DNA from: Schistosoma haematobium
Taxonomy: Eukaryota > Platyhelminthes > Trematoda > Strigeidida > Schistosomatidae
Assembly: GCF_000699445.3 (NCBI RefSeq)
Contig: NC_067198.1
Span: forward strand, 8,678,801 to 8,742,800
Reading direction: 5' to 3'
Length of the DNA stretch: 64,000 nucleotides
A program made the translations under genes and the position numbers. Shown here piece by piece: positions 1 through 11,598 of this stretch; position 1 is the first letter of the stretch, and each line of letters opens with the position of its first letter. The notes under the pieces were generated by a model. The model searched no databases. It saw only the letters and a list, made by a program, of their open reading frames with translations, and was not told the DNA's origin.

Positions 1-830
1 TTTTCAAATATCAGTCAATCATCACAGACTTCATTGTCCCTTCATTTCCATACCCATTGCTTACTGTTCATGTTCTATGCTTCTCGACCTTCTATTTCCA
101 AACATTCTAATCCTGATTATCATTACATACTACTTATATCGATATAAGTAGCATACGTCACAGTATTATACCATCAACTGAGATTTGTTAATTAATAGTT
201 GGTTATGTAATGATTCCATTGACTTTTTCTTTTAAAAAAAATAAAGTTTACACCAATCTAATCTTTGATGATATTTCATGGTGGTCTGTTAAATCACACA
301 CACACACACACACGAAGAGAATGATCTAAATTAAATTAAGTAAATTTGAATCAATTCATTATGATTTATTATAAAGTGTGTGGTTGATAGACTAATAGTG
401 AAAATATCCTAAATTCAACAAGTGATAAAAATCAAATTGTGAACAAACAATGAAACAAACAAAAAACCAATATTGTAATTAATGTTTGTGTTTACTACCA
501 ATGAATTACATAATTATAATACAATACAATAACAACTAGAGAATATTATTTATAATTTCCGTTTCCTTGGTAGGTAACACTATATAGTGCTCAGATTACA
601 TTTTTCCATGTAAGTCTTTTCTTTCTTTTGTGAATTCAAAATAATTTATGTATTGAAATAACTCTGTGAAGTTAGTACTGATATAAAATCTGCATTGTCA
701 TTATTAAGAAAGAATTTAAATAATCACGTTGTTAATAAAATGGACTGAATTTGATCGGTCTTGTTGATTTATGTGTATTTTCTACAAAGTGTCTCAATCT
801 AGACATTTTTCACAGATTTATGTACAGTAG
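1..830. other. AT-rich non-coding stretch
   Basis: No gene or recognisable element is seen here. The only ordered sequence is a (CA)n run at 295-313. Reading frames are short and without family resemblance. Confidence 0.6.
295..313. repeat. (CA)n microsatellite
   Basis: A perfect CA dinucleotide run of 19 bases inside AT-rich DNA. Confidence 0.9.
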
Positions 831-999
831 ATGGACTTAAGGTTAGCGTCGAGGTAATCGACACAAGCAATACAAACAAAGATCAGTTAGTTATCAGTCA
901 AGTTTTATCAACAGAGTGATTATTTCAATCCTTTACAATAAGAATAAAAATAACATGTCCAGTGCACAAATAAGTTAATATTTGGAATCAGTAACTCAG

Positions 1000-1145
1000 T
1001 CGATAACGTGTTAGGGATTTGAAACTAAAGTAACTGGGGCCGAGTCCCGGTAGAGATATGAACAATGAGATGGCAATGTATTCAGTTAAAGAGTCCAGAT
1101 AAGATGAGACACGTGTCCTGTATTTTACTGGTATGTACAGATTCA
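1000..1145 (+). mobile_element. Degenerate SMα-type (family A) retroposon
   Basis: The order of parts matches the better SMα copies in this window: a 'GAGTCCCGG' B-box-like segment near 1039, the 'gaacaatgagatg' spacer, then a decayed hammerhead region around 1081-1120 ending in 'cgtgtcctg'. The ribozyme core CTGACGA has been lost. A further patch at 838-900 resembles the tail of the same family (gcgtcgaggtaatcgacac). Inferred to be an old copy. Confidence 0.5.
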
Positions 1146-1589
1146 TTTATCCAAAAAAATATAAATTGCCAGTTACTTAATTATTTGAGTCGTCAAACGA
1201 TGTAAATATAACAAGATACTAAAAACTGTATTGTTGTTCCAATTCGTTTAGTCTATTTTCATACAGGAAAATCTCACATTGTATGTTATTCAGAAGTTGT
1301 TCAACAGTTCAACTGTCCTAATTATTTTTAAAACATATGTTATGACTAGCAGTGAAATCCTAGATGCATGTTTTATCCTATGTTGGACTTGTGAATAGGA
1401 TGTCTCTGTACCTCAGTGTTGGTATTCACACTACGAATCGATTACAGTGTAGTTCTCAAGCCATTTTGGGGGTATCCAATCAGGATGAAAATAGGCCAAT
1501 GAATCCCGTGATAATAAAGTTTTTTAATAATAATATAAACTGTTTTCATGTCATGTGCACATATATAAAGTTATAAATATGAATTTCAA

Positions 1590-1740
1590 TAGTTGAGATC
1601 ATGAGTCCATTGAAGCTAGATAACCATGGAAAACCTGGAAGCACTGGAAGTCCGTTTTGTTTTATTGTGGGACCCCTCATGATTTCAAATATTGAAATTA
1701 CTATAATATCCACAAAAACCGCTCCTGATTATAAATATTA
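1590..1740 (-). mobile_element. Family B retroposon fragment, internally deleted
   Basis: It begins with the family B 3' terminus read in reverse (gttgagatcatgagtc) and continues to 'ggaagcactgg' and a decayed hammerhead 3' strand. It then jumps at about 1681 to the inverted terminal piece (gaaattactataatatcc). The tRNA-like head is missing. Confidence 0.6.
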
Positions 1741-1743
1741 TAT

Positions 1744-1787
1744 AATCATAATTCCAAAGTGAGATATGAGTAATTAAAGTGAAAACT
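1744..1787. repeat. Left copy of 44-bp direct repeat flanking the RTE fragment
   Basis: It pairs with 2410-2453 with about six mismatches in 44 bases. The two copies bracket the retrotransposon fragment exactly, so they may be an unusually long, aged target-site duplication. Confidence 0.6.
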
Positions 1788-2399
1788 GATAATGTCTCCC
1801 TTCAAATACCTAGGAAGCATCATCAATAAACAAGGAGGATCAGATGCAGATGAAAAGGTGAGGATTAGCAAAGCAAGAACCGCATTCCTACAATTCAAGA
1901 ACATATGGGACTTAAAACAACTTTCTACCAATATCAAAGTGAGAATCTTCAACACCAACGTCAAGGCAGTTTTACTGCATGCAGCTGAAACTTGAAGAAC
2001 TACTACAACCATTATCAAGAAGGTACAACCATTTATAAACCGTTATCTACGCGAAATATTCAAAATCCATTGACCGGAGACATTAGCAACAGCCTTCTGT
2101 GGGAGAGAACAGACCAGCTTCCAGCTGAAGAGGAAATTAGGAAAAGACGATGGAAGTAGATAAGACATACATTACGCGAATCATCAAACTGCATCACTAA
2201 GCAAGCCCTGACATGGAATCCTGAAGGAAAGCGGAAAAGAGATAGGAGAAAGAACACATTACTTTGGGAAACAGAAGCAAATATGAGAAGGATGAATAGT
2301 GATTAGAAATAGCTGGAAAGGACTGGCCAGGACAGTGTTGGATGGAGAGTGCTGGTGGGCGGCTTATGCTCCTTCACGAGGAGTAACAGGAGTAAGTAA
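1788..2399 (+). pseudogene. 3' end of an RTE-type non-LTR retrotransposon, broken
   Basis: The reading frame from about 1789 encodes the end of a reverse-transcriptase ORF: 'FKYLGSIIN' followed by a region ending in 'VLLHAAET'. A Trp codon is then changed to TGA at 1993-1995. A second stop replaces Trp in the 'KIH*PET' segment, a single-base shift occurs near 2080, and the next frame runs through '[10 protein letters not shown]', 'RKRRWK*IRH' and 'GLCSFTRSN' to a stop at 2397-2399. Further TAG codons occur near 2306. The order YLGS motif, then an RRW..RH motif, then a short basic C-terminus is typical of the end of RTE/Jockey-like polymerases. A TAAGTAA-rich tail follows. The copy is 5'-truncated and dead. 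Assignment to RTE rather than another clade is inference. Confidence 0.75.
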
Positions 2400-2409
2400 T
2401 TAAGTAACT

Positions 2410-2453
2410 AATCATAATTTCAAAGTAAAATATGAATATTTAAAGTGGAAACT
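2410..2453. repeat. Right copy of 44-bp direct repeat
   Basis: Partner of 1744-1787, beginning right after the TAAGTAA tail of the retrotransposon fragment. Confidence 0.6.
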
Positions 2454-3111
2454 TTGAAGCATCGATGACAATAAAAAAATTAAAACTAACTATAAAAAAT
2501 GGAGTGTACTTCCCAGAAAAACCGCGGAAGGGGTACATTATTGAAATGAAAACAAAAGAAAATGAAAGGAAACAACCAATCTCATAAACAGCTTAGTAAA
2601 AGTACACCATTTTAATCGTTTACGTATGAATACTTATGTTTTACCTTTTTCATTGAACAATAAGAAAAGAAACAAAGTCATTTTAATCACAAGTACTTAA
2701 TAATCATGATAATAATCAAGTTATTATTTGAACGTAATAATTAATTAAGAAGTTCTTTTCCTGATTAAGCTACTGTAAATAAGAAAACACTCCAGAACTT
2801 AATATTATCTTGATAACCGACTGAAATTTGTTATTCTTTTTCCAATATCATACATACACATAATTTGTCACGCAAATATGGGTATGTACTTTTATATACA
2901 ATCATTTACTTTATCTGAATTGAAAATGATTTCTAAAATTAAATACTAAATTGATGTTTTGAATGTTAAGAATGTTTTTTGTTTGTATGTTGTGTTTAAG
3001 AAATGATGTCTATTAACATGTTTCAACGATTTTTTTTTAAAAACCTTCTCTGGTACAAACTCCAAATAGACGTTTTGATTTAAAGTTGATGTTATTTATC
3101 GATATTTTATG
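2454..3111. other. No gene recognised
   Basis: AT-rich sequence with frequent stops in all frames. Nothing recognised. Confidence 0.5.
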
Positions 3112-3135
3112 AATGTAATGTAATGTAATGTAATG
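3112..3135. repeat. (AATGT)n pentanucleotide repeat
   Basis: Nearly five tandem copies of a TAATG/AATGT unit, immediately upstream of a family B cluster. Confidence 0.85.
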
Positions 3136-3149
3136 CGAGAGGGATTTTT

Positions 3150-3425
3150 GGGGAGATTTTAGAAATTTCACTAGTTGAAATCATTAGTCAGTTGAAGCTA
3201 GACTATCATGGAAAATCTGGAAGCACTGGGCTGCCGTTTCGTCCTAGTATGCGACTCCTCATCAGTGCGAATTCGCGATCTCACCCCGCTGGATTCGAAC
3301 ACAGAACCTATCGATCTCGCGCGCTAGCACTTAACCACTAGACCACTGAGCCGGTATCCAACGGTGTTAATGTCTAAATTCAACCAATCCACGAAGTTGC
3401 TCCATCGTACACCAATGTCTTCAGT
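3150..3425 (-). mobile_element. Family B retroposon, left arm of an inverted pair
   Basis: In reverse it carries the terminal segment (attttagaaatttcac), 'gaagcactgg', a hammerhead region and the tRNA-like head with a B box near 3291-3303. It then runs into the upstream module (ccggtatccaacggtg). The core reads CTGATGAGGAG, misaligned relative to the consensus, so activity is doubtful. It is directly followed by a plus-strand half copy. Confidence 0.75.
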
Positions 3426-3573
3426 GAGCTGATAGGTCCTGGGTTCGAATGTCGCAAGGCGCTATCGTGGATGCGCACAGCTAGGGAGAACCATACTAGG
3501 ACGAAACGGCCATCCAGTGCCTGCAGGTTTTCCATGGTGGTCTAGTTTCAACTGACTCTTGATTTCAACTAGT
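3426..3573 (+). mobile_element. Family B retroposon, right arm of an inverted pair
   Basis: It starts inside the head at the B box ('ctgataggtcctggg') and runs through a damaged hammerhead (CTAGGGAG, then GGACGAAACGG intact) to 'ggttttccatggtggtc' and the 3' terminus. With 3150-3425 it forms a fold-back of about 140-bp arms. Confidence 0.75.
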
Positions 3574-5054
3574 GAGTATAGTGTTGACATTTTCTCAGGA
3601 TTAAAAAGAGATATTTAACTATAATACAATAAAAATATATGTATAATATTAGTCCAGAAATAGGTTCAAACAGTTACTATTCATGATTCTTATCGGGATA
3701 TATTATAAATTCATTGTCATTTTTATGACCCATTGGACATGGTGTGTTTCTTTTCCACCTAAATATCTTTGAACAAATTTAAGTGGTTAATTAACACGAT
3801 ATAAAAGTTCGTATGCTTAAGACCTCAAATATAAAGATGAATTAGATTGGGAAAGTGTCAAAATCGGTGATCAGGGAAACCGTGTGTTATGGAATTTCTT
3901 GACTATAAATTTCAATATACAATTTATCGAGGACTTTTTCAATGTCAAAGGTTGTCTTAGAATTCATTCAAAAATTAGAAAAACTATGAAGAAATATGGG
4001 ATCAAGAATCAGGTCAAAGGGAAAAGTAGTCTAGGTAAATATGCAGACAACTACGGGTTGAAGGTCAGCCAAAGCCAATCAAGGTCAATCTTGGCAGTAG
4101 AAGCTGTCAGCAACATTGGAGAGATTCGAATAAATCATTTCTATCTGATGTTTACAATTGTGTTGTTAGTAAGAACAATTAGAGTTTCACAAGCAAAACA
4201 TCCAGTTCAGAGAACGAAACCACACGAAGAATATATCTGAGTTACATATATTGCTTTAAGGTTTAGTTAGAAAGTCATGTATTATATCCATCTTATAGTG
4301 GCATATCAAACAATCAAGAGGTTCTAAAATTCTCGAATACTTCCAACTTAACAGTTGTATATCAGGATGACGACAATAGGACCTAATAATGTTGAGCATT
4401 CCAAGACCACTTGTGTATCCGTACAAATTAAAGCTGTATTACCTTAGTGAATGTATCCAACCAGGAACACAATATCTATAGAATATTTATCAGTATTGCA
4501 AATAAAAATCATGGTCATGCAACACACCGAATGAAACTGCGTACATGTTTTAACAAAATGAGCCCTACAATATCGTATAAATTATGTTTCAAGGGAATTT
4601 CATCCAAGTTTTTATTGAGTTCTATGATAAACAATCAAAATCCCTAATTACACTATATTTATCAATAGATAAAGAAGTAAGAAAATAGGGTAGTAAGACA
4701 TTAAAAAACACTTCGATTAACCCATTGGATATTTCTAATCATATTATTTGTATTTGCCTGAACATAATTTATTTATTCATCACGTTATGATTTCATTATA
4801 GAATAAATCAAAAGTTTACTTTGTGAAACATTACACACGTTAGCTTAAAAAATACGGTGTTTTGACTGTGAACGTCTATTTATGTGCTTGACTAAAAGCT
4901 ATACCAAACAGAGTTTAAATCAAGGACCTTTATATACGTAAAAGTTTGAGTTATTATACTATTGACATCGAATTTTTCATATCAACAACGGGATAACTCA
5001 AACATTCATAAATCAAAATAAATTCATATACCTTTTTACAAGCGAGTAACTATC
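3574..5054. other. No gene recognised
   Basis: An open frame of 118 codons lies at 3884-4240 but shows no recognisable domain or splice context and is probably chance. The rest is AT-rich and non-coding. Confidence 0.5.
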
Positions 5055-5215
5055 TGCACTTTGTAGCTCGGCAGATAGGACATTAGGTGTCTAAATCGAA
5101 AGGTCCTAGGCTCGAATCCCAGTGTGGACATAAACACTGATGGTGATGAATCCAGTTTATCACTTCTAAATATGGCGAAACGCGTGTCTTTCATTCTAAT
5201 GTTAGTCGAAATTCA
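5055..5215 (+). mobile_element. SMα-type (family A) retroposon, decayed
   Basis: The tRNA-like head is clear: 'gtagctcggcagatagg' followed by a B box 'GGCTCGAATCCC' near 5109. The spacer 'gtggacataaacactga' and the 3' part of the hammerhead (GGCGAAACGCGTGTC) follow. The 5' core strand (CTGACGA) has decayed. Confidence 0.7.
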
Positions 5216-7615
5216 TCTGTTCTATAAAGGGATTCATTTGATAATTGAGATGAATCTGTTATCATTGGTTTCTAGCTTCATTATCGCATAAAAATATTAA
5301 AACACCGGCGTTATGTTAATGTACTCCTTCATTTGTCTGCAGTTTGAAGTCTTATACAAAGAAATAAATATTTCTTAAGGTGATCGTTCCTTAGGAAGTG
5401 AGAAATAACAGGCGTGCCAATTACGCATGACAAGTACACAGAAAATAAGTCTTGTAATGAATACGTTTCTCTTTTTCAGTGAATGTAAAATGTTGCCTCA
5501 GAACAGGTTGTTGAATCGAATTGGAAAGAAAGTTGCAATTAGGTGCGTTGACCGCTTCATCTATCTTGTAAATCCCATGAACCCTCAATAGGTTGATAAG
5601 TGATGAAATATGGTTACAGATTCAAAACGTTGACTTGGGTTTCCTTAACTTATTAACGCCTATTATGTAGGCAAGAGATCTGTCTGACTACCGCAGTGTA
5701 CGCTTACCGTTTAATGGTCGATCATATTTTAATATCTATCGTCAAACATAGTATACAAATTGTCATATATTTCTGAAAAGAGTAGCTCATTTACGATAAC
5801 ATAATCAAACAGAGTAATGTGGCGTCGGTTTCTATGTTAAGACCAAATAGCTTATTCTAGCTTCCGGACAAGCCTATTTATTCATACTTCTTGAGTCACA
5901 TTGTGAACTTGTTAATTATTCGCATATCAACCTTGACTGCTTTTATGTAAGCGTGTGTGTATGAGCATTTCTTATCCTATTCATCACATGACAGTAACTT
6001 ATTTTTGTTCGACTATAAATATCTTAACACGCTTGACTAAATCGAGTTGGCTCATACACCACCACCGTTCATCGTTTCGTTTCTTTGATCGTCTGTCTGG
6101 ATCGACGATTATATGAAATATACCAATTCAAAATTCATTCTCGTGTTTGACTTATTTAATTCGATTATTCACTAACGCGATTTACGTCGATAATTATATG
6201 CGAGCATTGGCGGAGTGTATATTTTGCCACTAATCATTCAATAACTATTATTCATACAAATTAACTAGAGTCAGATATAGGGCCACTTAAGTAATAACAA
6301 TATTAAATGTAGAGTATCAAACGCAGATAGCATGTCGGTTATGGAGTGTAATTGTTTTTGGCCTCAGTGGTTAATACATGCATTTAATACACCTGTCCAC
6401 TACCTAATTTGCATCGTAACAGCTGATGTAAGGGAATTGCATGGGATCAGACCAAGATGTGCTTTTATTTCACGAAGTTACTGAATGTAAGCTAATGTCC
6501 AGTTGATTAGTACAGCATATCTGGTCGGTTTAGGCTTCATAATTGTGCCAAATTGTCTACAGTTTAGTAGATGCTATAAAATACTACCTTGCTCTACATT
6601 TAAAAGTTCCATTCGACGTAACTGGTAAAATATTTCAAGTGTAAATATCAATACATAGTGATGCACTAGAAAATGAAGCATAAATATTCTTCATTTGACA
6701 AATTGTTTGATATCGATTCAAAGCAATTCTGTTATAATGTGATCTACTGTTTTCATTTTCTTTTGTCCAGTATTATTTTAACTGATCATTACGACAAGTT
6801 GCCAAATTATTTAAAGAAAACTTATTTAGTGAGAGATTCTCTTAATTTTATTCCCCCCCCCCCAAAAAGTTGAATATTATGAAAGTAATCCAGTTTGTTT
6901 TTTATTCATGTCACGGTTATTTTCAATAGCAATTTTAGTCACTGACTAATATTTAGAAAATTGATTTTCGAATTTCCGTCTACTAATAACACAATTAATA
7001 ATAGGATACAATGGGATACACTGATATTATATATTGCATACATCGGATTGGTTACACGGTGATTCGTTGTCCAGTAAATGAAACAATTAAGGAGGAATTT
7101 TATTTATCTCAAGTTATTGATTCTATCTGATTCGGAGTATGTATCTATCAGTTGAGAATAAAACTTGATAAATACAGATTTTTTTGTCCGACAATAATAG
7201 ATTTTAACTTGACCTCAATATCATCTATTTCATCCCCTTTCGTTTTACACTGAAGTAATTATAAGTTGGTGCCGTCTAATAATCTTTTATCATATAAGAT
7301 TTATACTTAATCATAAATTATGTTTTAGATTCTAGCTAATAACAATAAAGTTTTCATTCCATTTCTATTTATCTATTTCACATAGGAATAATAAGATGAT
7401 CAAATTATCGAAATGCTGATTGGATAGGTGTAATTTATAATTTATGTGTATAGTGGGCATAATGAAAAGTTTGATCACCACAGCTTATACATTTAAACGG
7501 ATTAATACCTAGAGATTTCCACACACATATACACCTATATATTTAAAGGATTAAATATAAACATATGCAGCCAGATCAATGTAATTGTGAATAAGGTATT
7601 AGATATATTTATGTA
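5216..7615. other. Long AT-rich non-coding stretch
   Basis: No gene, RNA or mobile element is recognised. A run of 11 C residues at 6853-6863 and a TATATG-rich patch at 7605-7639 just before the Penelope element are the only simple repeats seen. Confidence 0.5.
6853..6863. repeat. Poly-C run
   Basis: Eleven consecutive C residues, unusual in this AT-rich background. Confidence 0.9.
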
Positions 7616-7639
7616 TGTATATATGTATATATATATATA

Positions 7640-7761
7640 GTTATTATTGTAACCCAGTTATTTACACTCATCTATGTCATTTGTTTTCACTCTATCTCAA
7701 TGTAAAAATTCTATCACATTTTTTGGTTTGTAAGCAGCTGACGAGAAACCTCGAAATAATA
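7640..7761 (+). repeat. Left pLTR of the Penelope-like element
   Basis: By eye, identical over 122 bases to 10477-10598. It ends one base into the ATG that opens the protein frame, so translation would begin directly after the ribozyme. Confidence 0.9.
7730..7761 (+). ncRNA. Minimal hammerhead ribozyme motif in left pLTR
   Basis: CTGACGA lies at 7738-7744, a very short stem-loop II (GAAACCUC region) at 7745-7752, and GAAA at 7753-7756, followed by AUAAUA. This matches the known minimalist type of hammerhead in PLE terminal repeats, with a tiny helix II and helix III of about one base pair. Such motifs are thought to work as dimers, so cleavage by a single copy would be weak. Confidence 0.6.
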
Positions 7762-10173
7762 TGAATTCATACTATTCTGCACCAATATTTGTTCTTGCTT
7801 TATTTAAATTCATAAAGGGAACCAATTGCATGAAATTTTTAAAAAGCCGTCTCCCTGATCACATTTTTAAGTCACTTAACCGGTTGGTGGCAGTTCGTTG
7901 CAGGATATCGAGAGAAACAACAAGATTAAAGTTTCTGTTACGTTGCCTGAATGATGGCTGCTTTCCTCGTCATATTATTAAAGCTGTCCGTGCTTGCAAA
8001 ATACCTCCTTCCTTAAAAAATCTTCGACGCGTCACAAAATCTCAAATTGAATGTACCAAGGAATTTATCTCAAAGCTTAAAACAGAATCACTCGGTTATG
8101 ACAAAATTATTATGGATCTAAACATTGTATGCAGAATCAAACTCATGAATTTCATTCACGATGTTCAGTCCAAAACCAGTCATAAATTCCTAAAGACATT
8201 AACCAAAACACTTGTGAAAGAACAAAAACATAACGCTTTTTCTACGAATCCAGAAAAATACGTACATAATTTATCCAGTAAAAAACTAACTCGAATTGAA
8301 ACTGAAGCACTCTCCCTTGGATTTAAATTTCACATTCCGAAAAAATGCAACAGAATAGACACTGAAACCCAGTTTGAGTATTTATATCAACAGTTGTCGG
8401 AACTGAAACCCATGAACGATGAAAAACATAGTTGGTTGAAATCGAAACTAGTTGACATTACAAACCAGTACATAACGACACCAACCCCACAATCGAAAGT
8501 GTTGACTAAAGATCACCAACTAGCTTTAAAAAGCTTGTGAAAGATGAAACAATAATGCTACTTCGTCCAGATAAGGGTTCCGGTGTAGTCGTTCTTAACA
8601 GAGACGAATATATTAGTAAAATAATGTCTACTTTAAATGATTCCACTAGATTTATCATCGATAATACCCAGAAGGATTTAACAGAGACGACAGAGGAGCG
8701 ACTTGTAAATAAATTGAGAGATCTCCTAAAGAGAAATCTAATAGATAATCATACATACAATGAACTTAAACCTAAAGGATCACAATTACCGTACTTATAC
8801 GGCCTACCCAAAACTCACAAGCCCAATATCCCGATTAGACCAATATTATCCATGGCCAATTCTCCTTTCCATAAACTCGCCCGCTGGCTGACAAAGTGCC
8901 TTGAACCAATACGAAAGAAACTAACACCTTACAGTCTAAAAGATAGTTTTGAATTTGTACAAAAACTTGACAACCTAAATGTTTCCGATAAATTTATGGT
9001 TTCATTTGACGTCTCATCGCTCTTCACAAACATCCCCTTAGAAGAAACGATAGAGATCATATGTGATTATCCCGAACTTCTACCCCTACCAATCCATGAT
9101 TTTAAACAGTTTCTCTTCTTATGTACAAAAAACATACAATTTCAATTCAATAATGTCCTTTACCGCCAAATCGATGGAGTTGCCATGGGTAGCCCATTGG
9201 GCCCAATTCTTGCCGATATATTTATGGGAAACCTAGAACAAAAAAGCTTAAGCACGTAATCGATGGTACTACATTGTATTGCAGATATATTGATGACACA
9301 TTCCTCGTCTGCAACAATCACGATCACGCCATTAAGCTACTCGATCTATTTAATAAAGCACACGAGGACATAGAGTTTACTATGGAACAAGAAGCTGAAG
9401 ACAAATTCCATTTCCTTGATGTTGGGATCCGACGAACATCTGATGGTAAATTACATAGACATATTCACCATAAAAATACCTGGAGTGGTCTTTATCTCAA
9501 TTACCACAGTTTCTGCCCAATGAGTTACAAAAAGGGTATTGTACGAACCCTTTTTGACCGCGCTCAAAAAATCTGTTCAAAAGAATACCTTGATGATGAA
9601 ATTAATCTGATTACTAGTGTTCTACGCGATAATGAATACCCATTGAAATTTATCCAGAAATATGCAAAAAGCAATCCTCATACAAAATACGATGGAGTAG
9701 AAAGAAAAACCTGCTTTTTACACTTACGTTTCAAAGGTGATGAAATCGCTGGAATAATCAATCACAGAATAAACTCTGCATTGAAAGTCACCTACCCAGC
9801 AGCAAAACTTATGACAGTATGGCAAACGAACTGCTCACTTCAACAAACCAACATCGACAAGCCCTCTTTTCTTAGTAGCTCCAACTGCATCTACCAATTT
9901 ACATGTACGTGCCAAAGCACATACATTGGAAGAACTGAGAGAAGAGTGCATGTCCGCATTTCTGAGCATGTTCCAAAAAACTTGAGGCTGCGTGGGACCA
10001 GGGCTTTCAACAGTGCAATAGCTCGACATCTACTTGATACCGGGCACACCATCAACATTCCTCATGCTTTCAAAGTTATCAATAGACAAAGAAGTACGAC
10101 CACCCTCCGTTTTGCTGAAGCTATTATGATCAAAAACTTAAACCTGACTTATGCATTCAAAAAGAGACTTTAA
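7761..10173 (+). pseudogene. Penelope-like RT / GIY-YIG polyprotein, split by two frameshifts
   Basis: Three overlapping frames make one protein of about 800 residues. The first part (7761-8540) is the basic N-terminal region. The second (8537-9259) has 'RPDKGSGVVVLNRDEY', 'LYGLPKTHK', 'RPILS', the catalytic 'SFDVSSLFTNIP' and 'GVAMGSPLGP'. The third, open from about 9241, has the YIDD catalytic box (9286-9297), 'FLDV', and the GIY-YIG nuclease with IYQFTC near 9889, TYIG near 9919-9930 and a following R..H motif. Each junction is a -1 type shift within an A-run followed by GCTT (8528-8536 and 9240-9249). The simplest reading is loss of one A at each site, by mutation or homopolymer assembly error. 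The catalytic residues look intact. No start other than ATG 7761 is obvious. Confidence 0.9.
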
Positions 10174-10435
10174 TTAACTTATCACTACCCTGGTAACCCT
10201 TTATTATTATTTTATTTTTATTTATTTATTTTAAAATATTTATATTCCTCCCCTATTACATAATTCTTAAACCACATTATTATTTACGCATTTCCACCAC
10301 CTGATCCTCCTAAATTATCTTAACTTTTCAAATTCTATTTAATTATTATTACGTAACCTATCTTATGATTATTCAATTCCACTATTACACCACCCAACCC
10401 GAATTAATTCCTTTTGACCTCTGACCTGTTCTAGC

Positions 10436-10476
<41 letters not shown>
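10174..10476 (+). other. 3' non-coding region of the Penelope-like element plus (TA)n
   Basis: AT-rich sequence (tttatttatttatt patches) leads to a pure TA tract (about 10438-10462) just before the right pLTR. Confidence 0.7.
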
Positions 10477-10598
10477 GTTATTATTGTAACCCAGTTATTT
10501 ACACTCATCTATGTCATTTGTTTTCACTCTATCTCAATGTAAAAATTCTATCACATTTTTTGGTTTGTAAGCAGCTGACGAGAAACCTCGAAATAATA
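10477..10598 (+). repeat. Right pLTR of the Penelope-like element
   Basis: Identical by eye to 7640-7761. After 10598 the sequence diverges, marking the end of the shared repeat. Confidence 0.9.
10567..10598 (+). ncRNA. Minimal hammerhead ribozyme motif in right pLTR
   Basis: Same motif as the left repeat: CTGACGA at 10575-10581 and GAAA at 10590-10593. In this copy the bases after GAAA are AUAAUAC, so a one-base-pair helix III and a C at position 1.1 that pairs with the G before CTGA can be drawn. Confidence 0.6.
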
Positions 10599-11598
10599 CA
10601 TTTTTGTTTATACTGGATAACCCTTCATACTCAATTATATTTTCCTGTGTTTAAGAGTTTTACTTCGATTAGATACATTTTCAGTTTTGAGGAATTGAAA
10701 GGTTGATAAGAAACTCGAACAATTTCCGTAGATTTCCTATCATAACCCTGCTTCAGTGGTGACTTGCCTCTGGAATAAATAATTGATTTCTAATCTAGAA
10801 CAGTAATTATTGGAGTTTAATCATCCTTAGAGTAGTAATAAATTAGTCACATGATATTACAAACTTGGCAAAATTAAGGATTTATGCAAGTGAATTCTAA
10901 CTCAGTGGTCCAAATTTATGGTGTTCACAGTGAAATCTGAAGGTTCAGCGTTTGGTCATTATCGATATCGTGGGTGCCCACCACTAGCGATCCCAATACT
11001 AGAGTGAAATTATTATTCAGTTCTATCTGGTTTTTTATGGTATTCTATCTGTGTCTAGTTAGTGATATAAATTAAATTCACTTATCATCCATCTGATTAT
11101 TTATCCGGTTTTTACGAATGTGAAGAAATGTCACATTTGGAGGAATATGAATAATCCATTGTTGTTATTTTATTTTCTAAAAAAAGTTGTTTTGTTACTT
11201 ATTATAGGAACAAATAATTCTTTTGTCCCCTCATCGATTAACTGGGTCCCGATCCGCTGTAGGACCAATGACTCTCTACCTACCAAGGTCACAGTGGGGG
11301 ATGAACAACTACCAAGGCTTCAGCACATATCGGTCCTAAAGATACCACCAATCCCGTGTCCGATTTGGGAATAAAGTTAGCAAGTAGATATTCTCTGTAT
11401 TGTGAAGCCATCCTTATGACTCTATTCTCATATGGTTACATAGAAAAATGTTCTGAACCCACAACAACGTAAATGAGAAATTACTATGTGTGGTCGATAG
11501 TATTCGATGTGCACTAAGAAGGATTTGACACACATTACATTGATCACTACCCACTGATCAATCAATTGTGACTACATCTCAGTCCTACAGAAGGTCGG
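10599..11598. other. No gene recognised
   Basis: A moderately GC-richer patch at about 11225-11370 has a short open frame but no recognised family. The segment at 11535-11590 resembles part of the SMα tail (gatcaatcaattgtgac). Confidence 0.45.

Larger units (their letters stand above)
7640..10598 (+). mobile_element. Penelope-like retroelement, near full length, with direct terminal repeats
   Basis: About 2.96 kb bounded by two identical 122-bp direct repeats (7640-7761 and 10477-10598), the 'pLTR' arrangement typical of Penelope-like elements (PLEs). The interior encodes an N-terminal region, a telomerase-like reverse transcriptase and a C-terminal GIY-YIG endonuclease. A 3' non-coding tail (10174-10440) and a (TA)n tract follow. 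Both pLTRs are preceded by TATGTATATATATATAG-like sequence, so the true unit may start slightly upstream. Zero differences between the repeats suggest a very recent insertion. The split ORF is described separately. Confidence 0.9.

Noticed and set aside
3884..4240. 118-codon plus-strand ORF
   Set aside because: No recognisable domain, no splice sites with partner exons, and composition like surrounding AT-rich DNA; a frame this long can occur by chance here.
9835..10029. 64-codon minus-strand ORF
   Set aside because: Shadow of the GIY-YIG coding region of the Penelope-like element.
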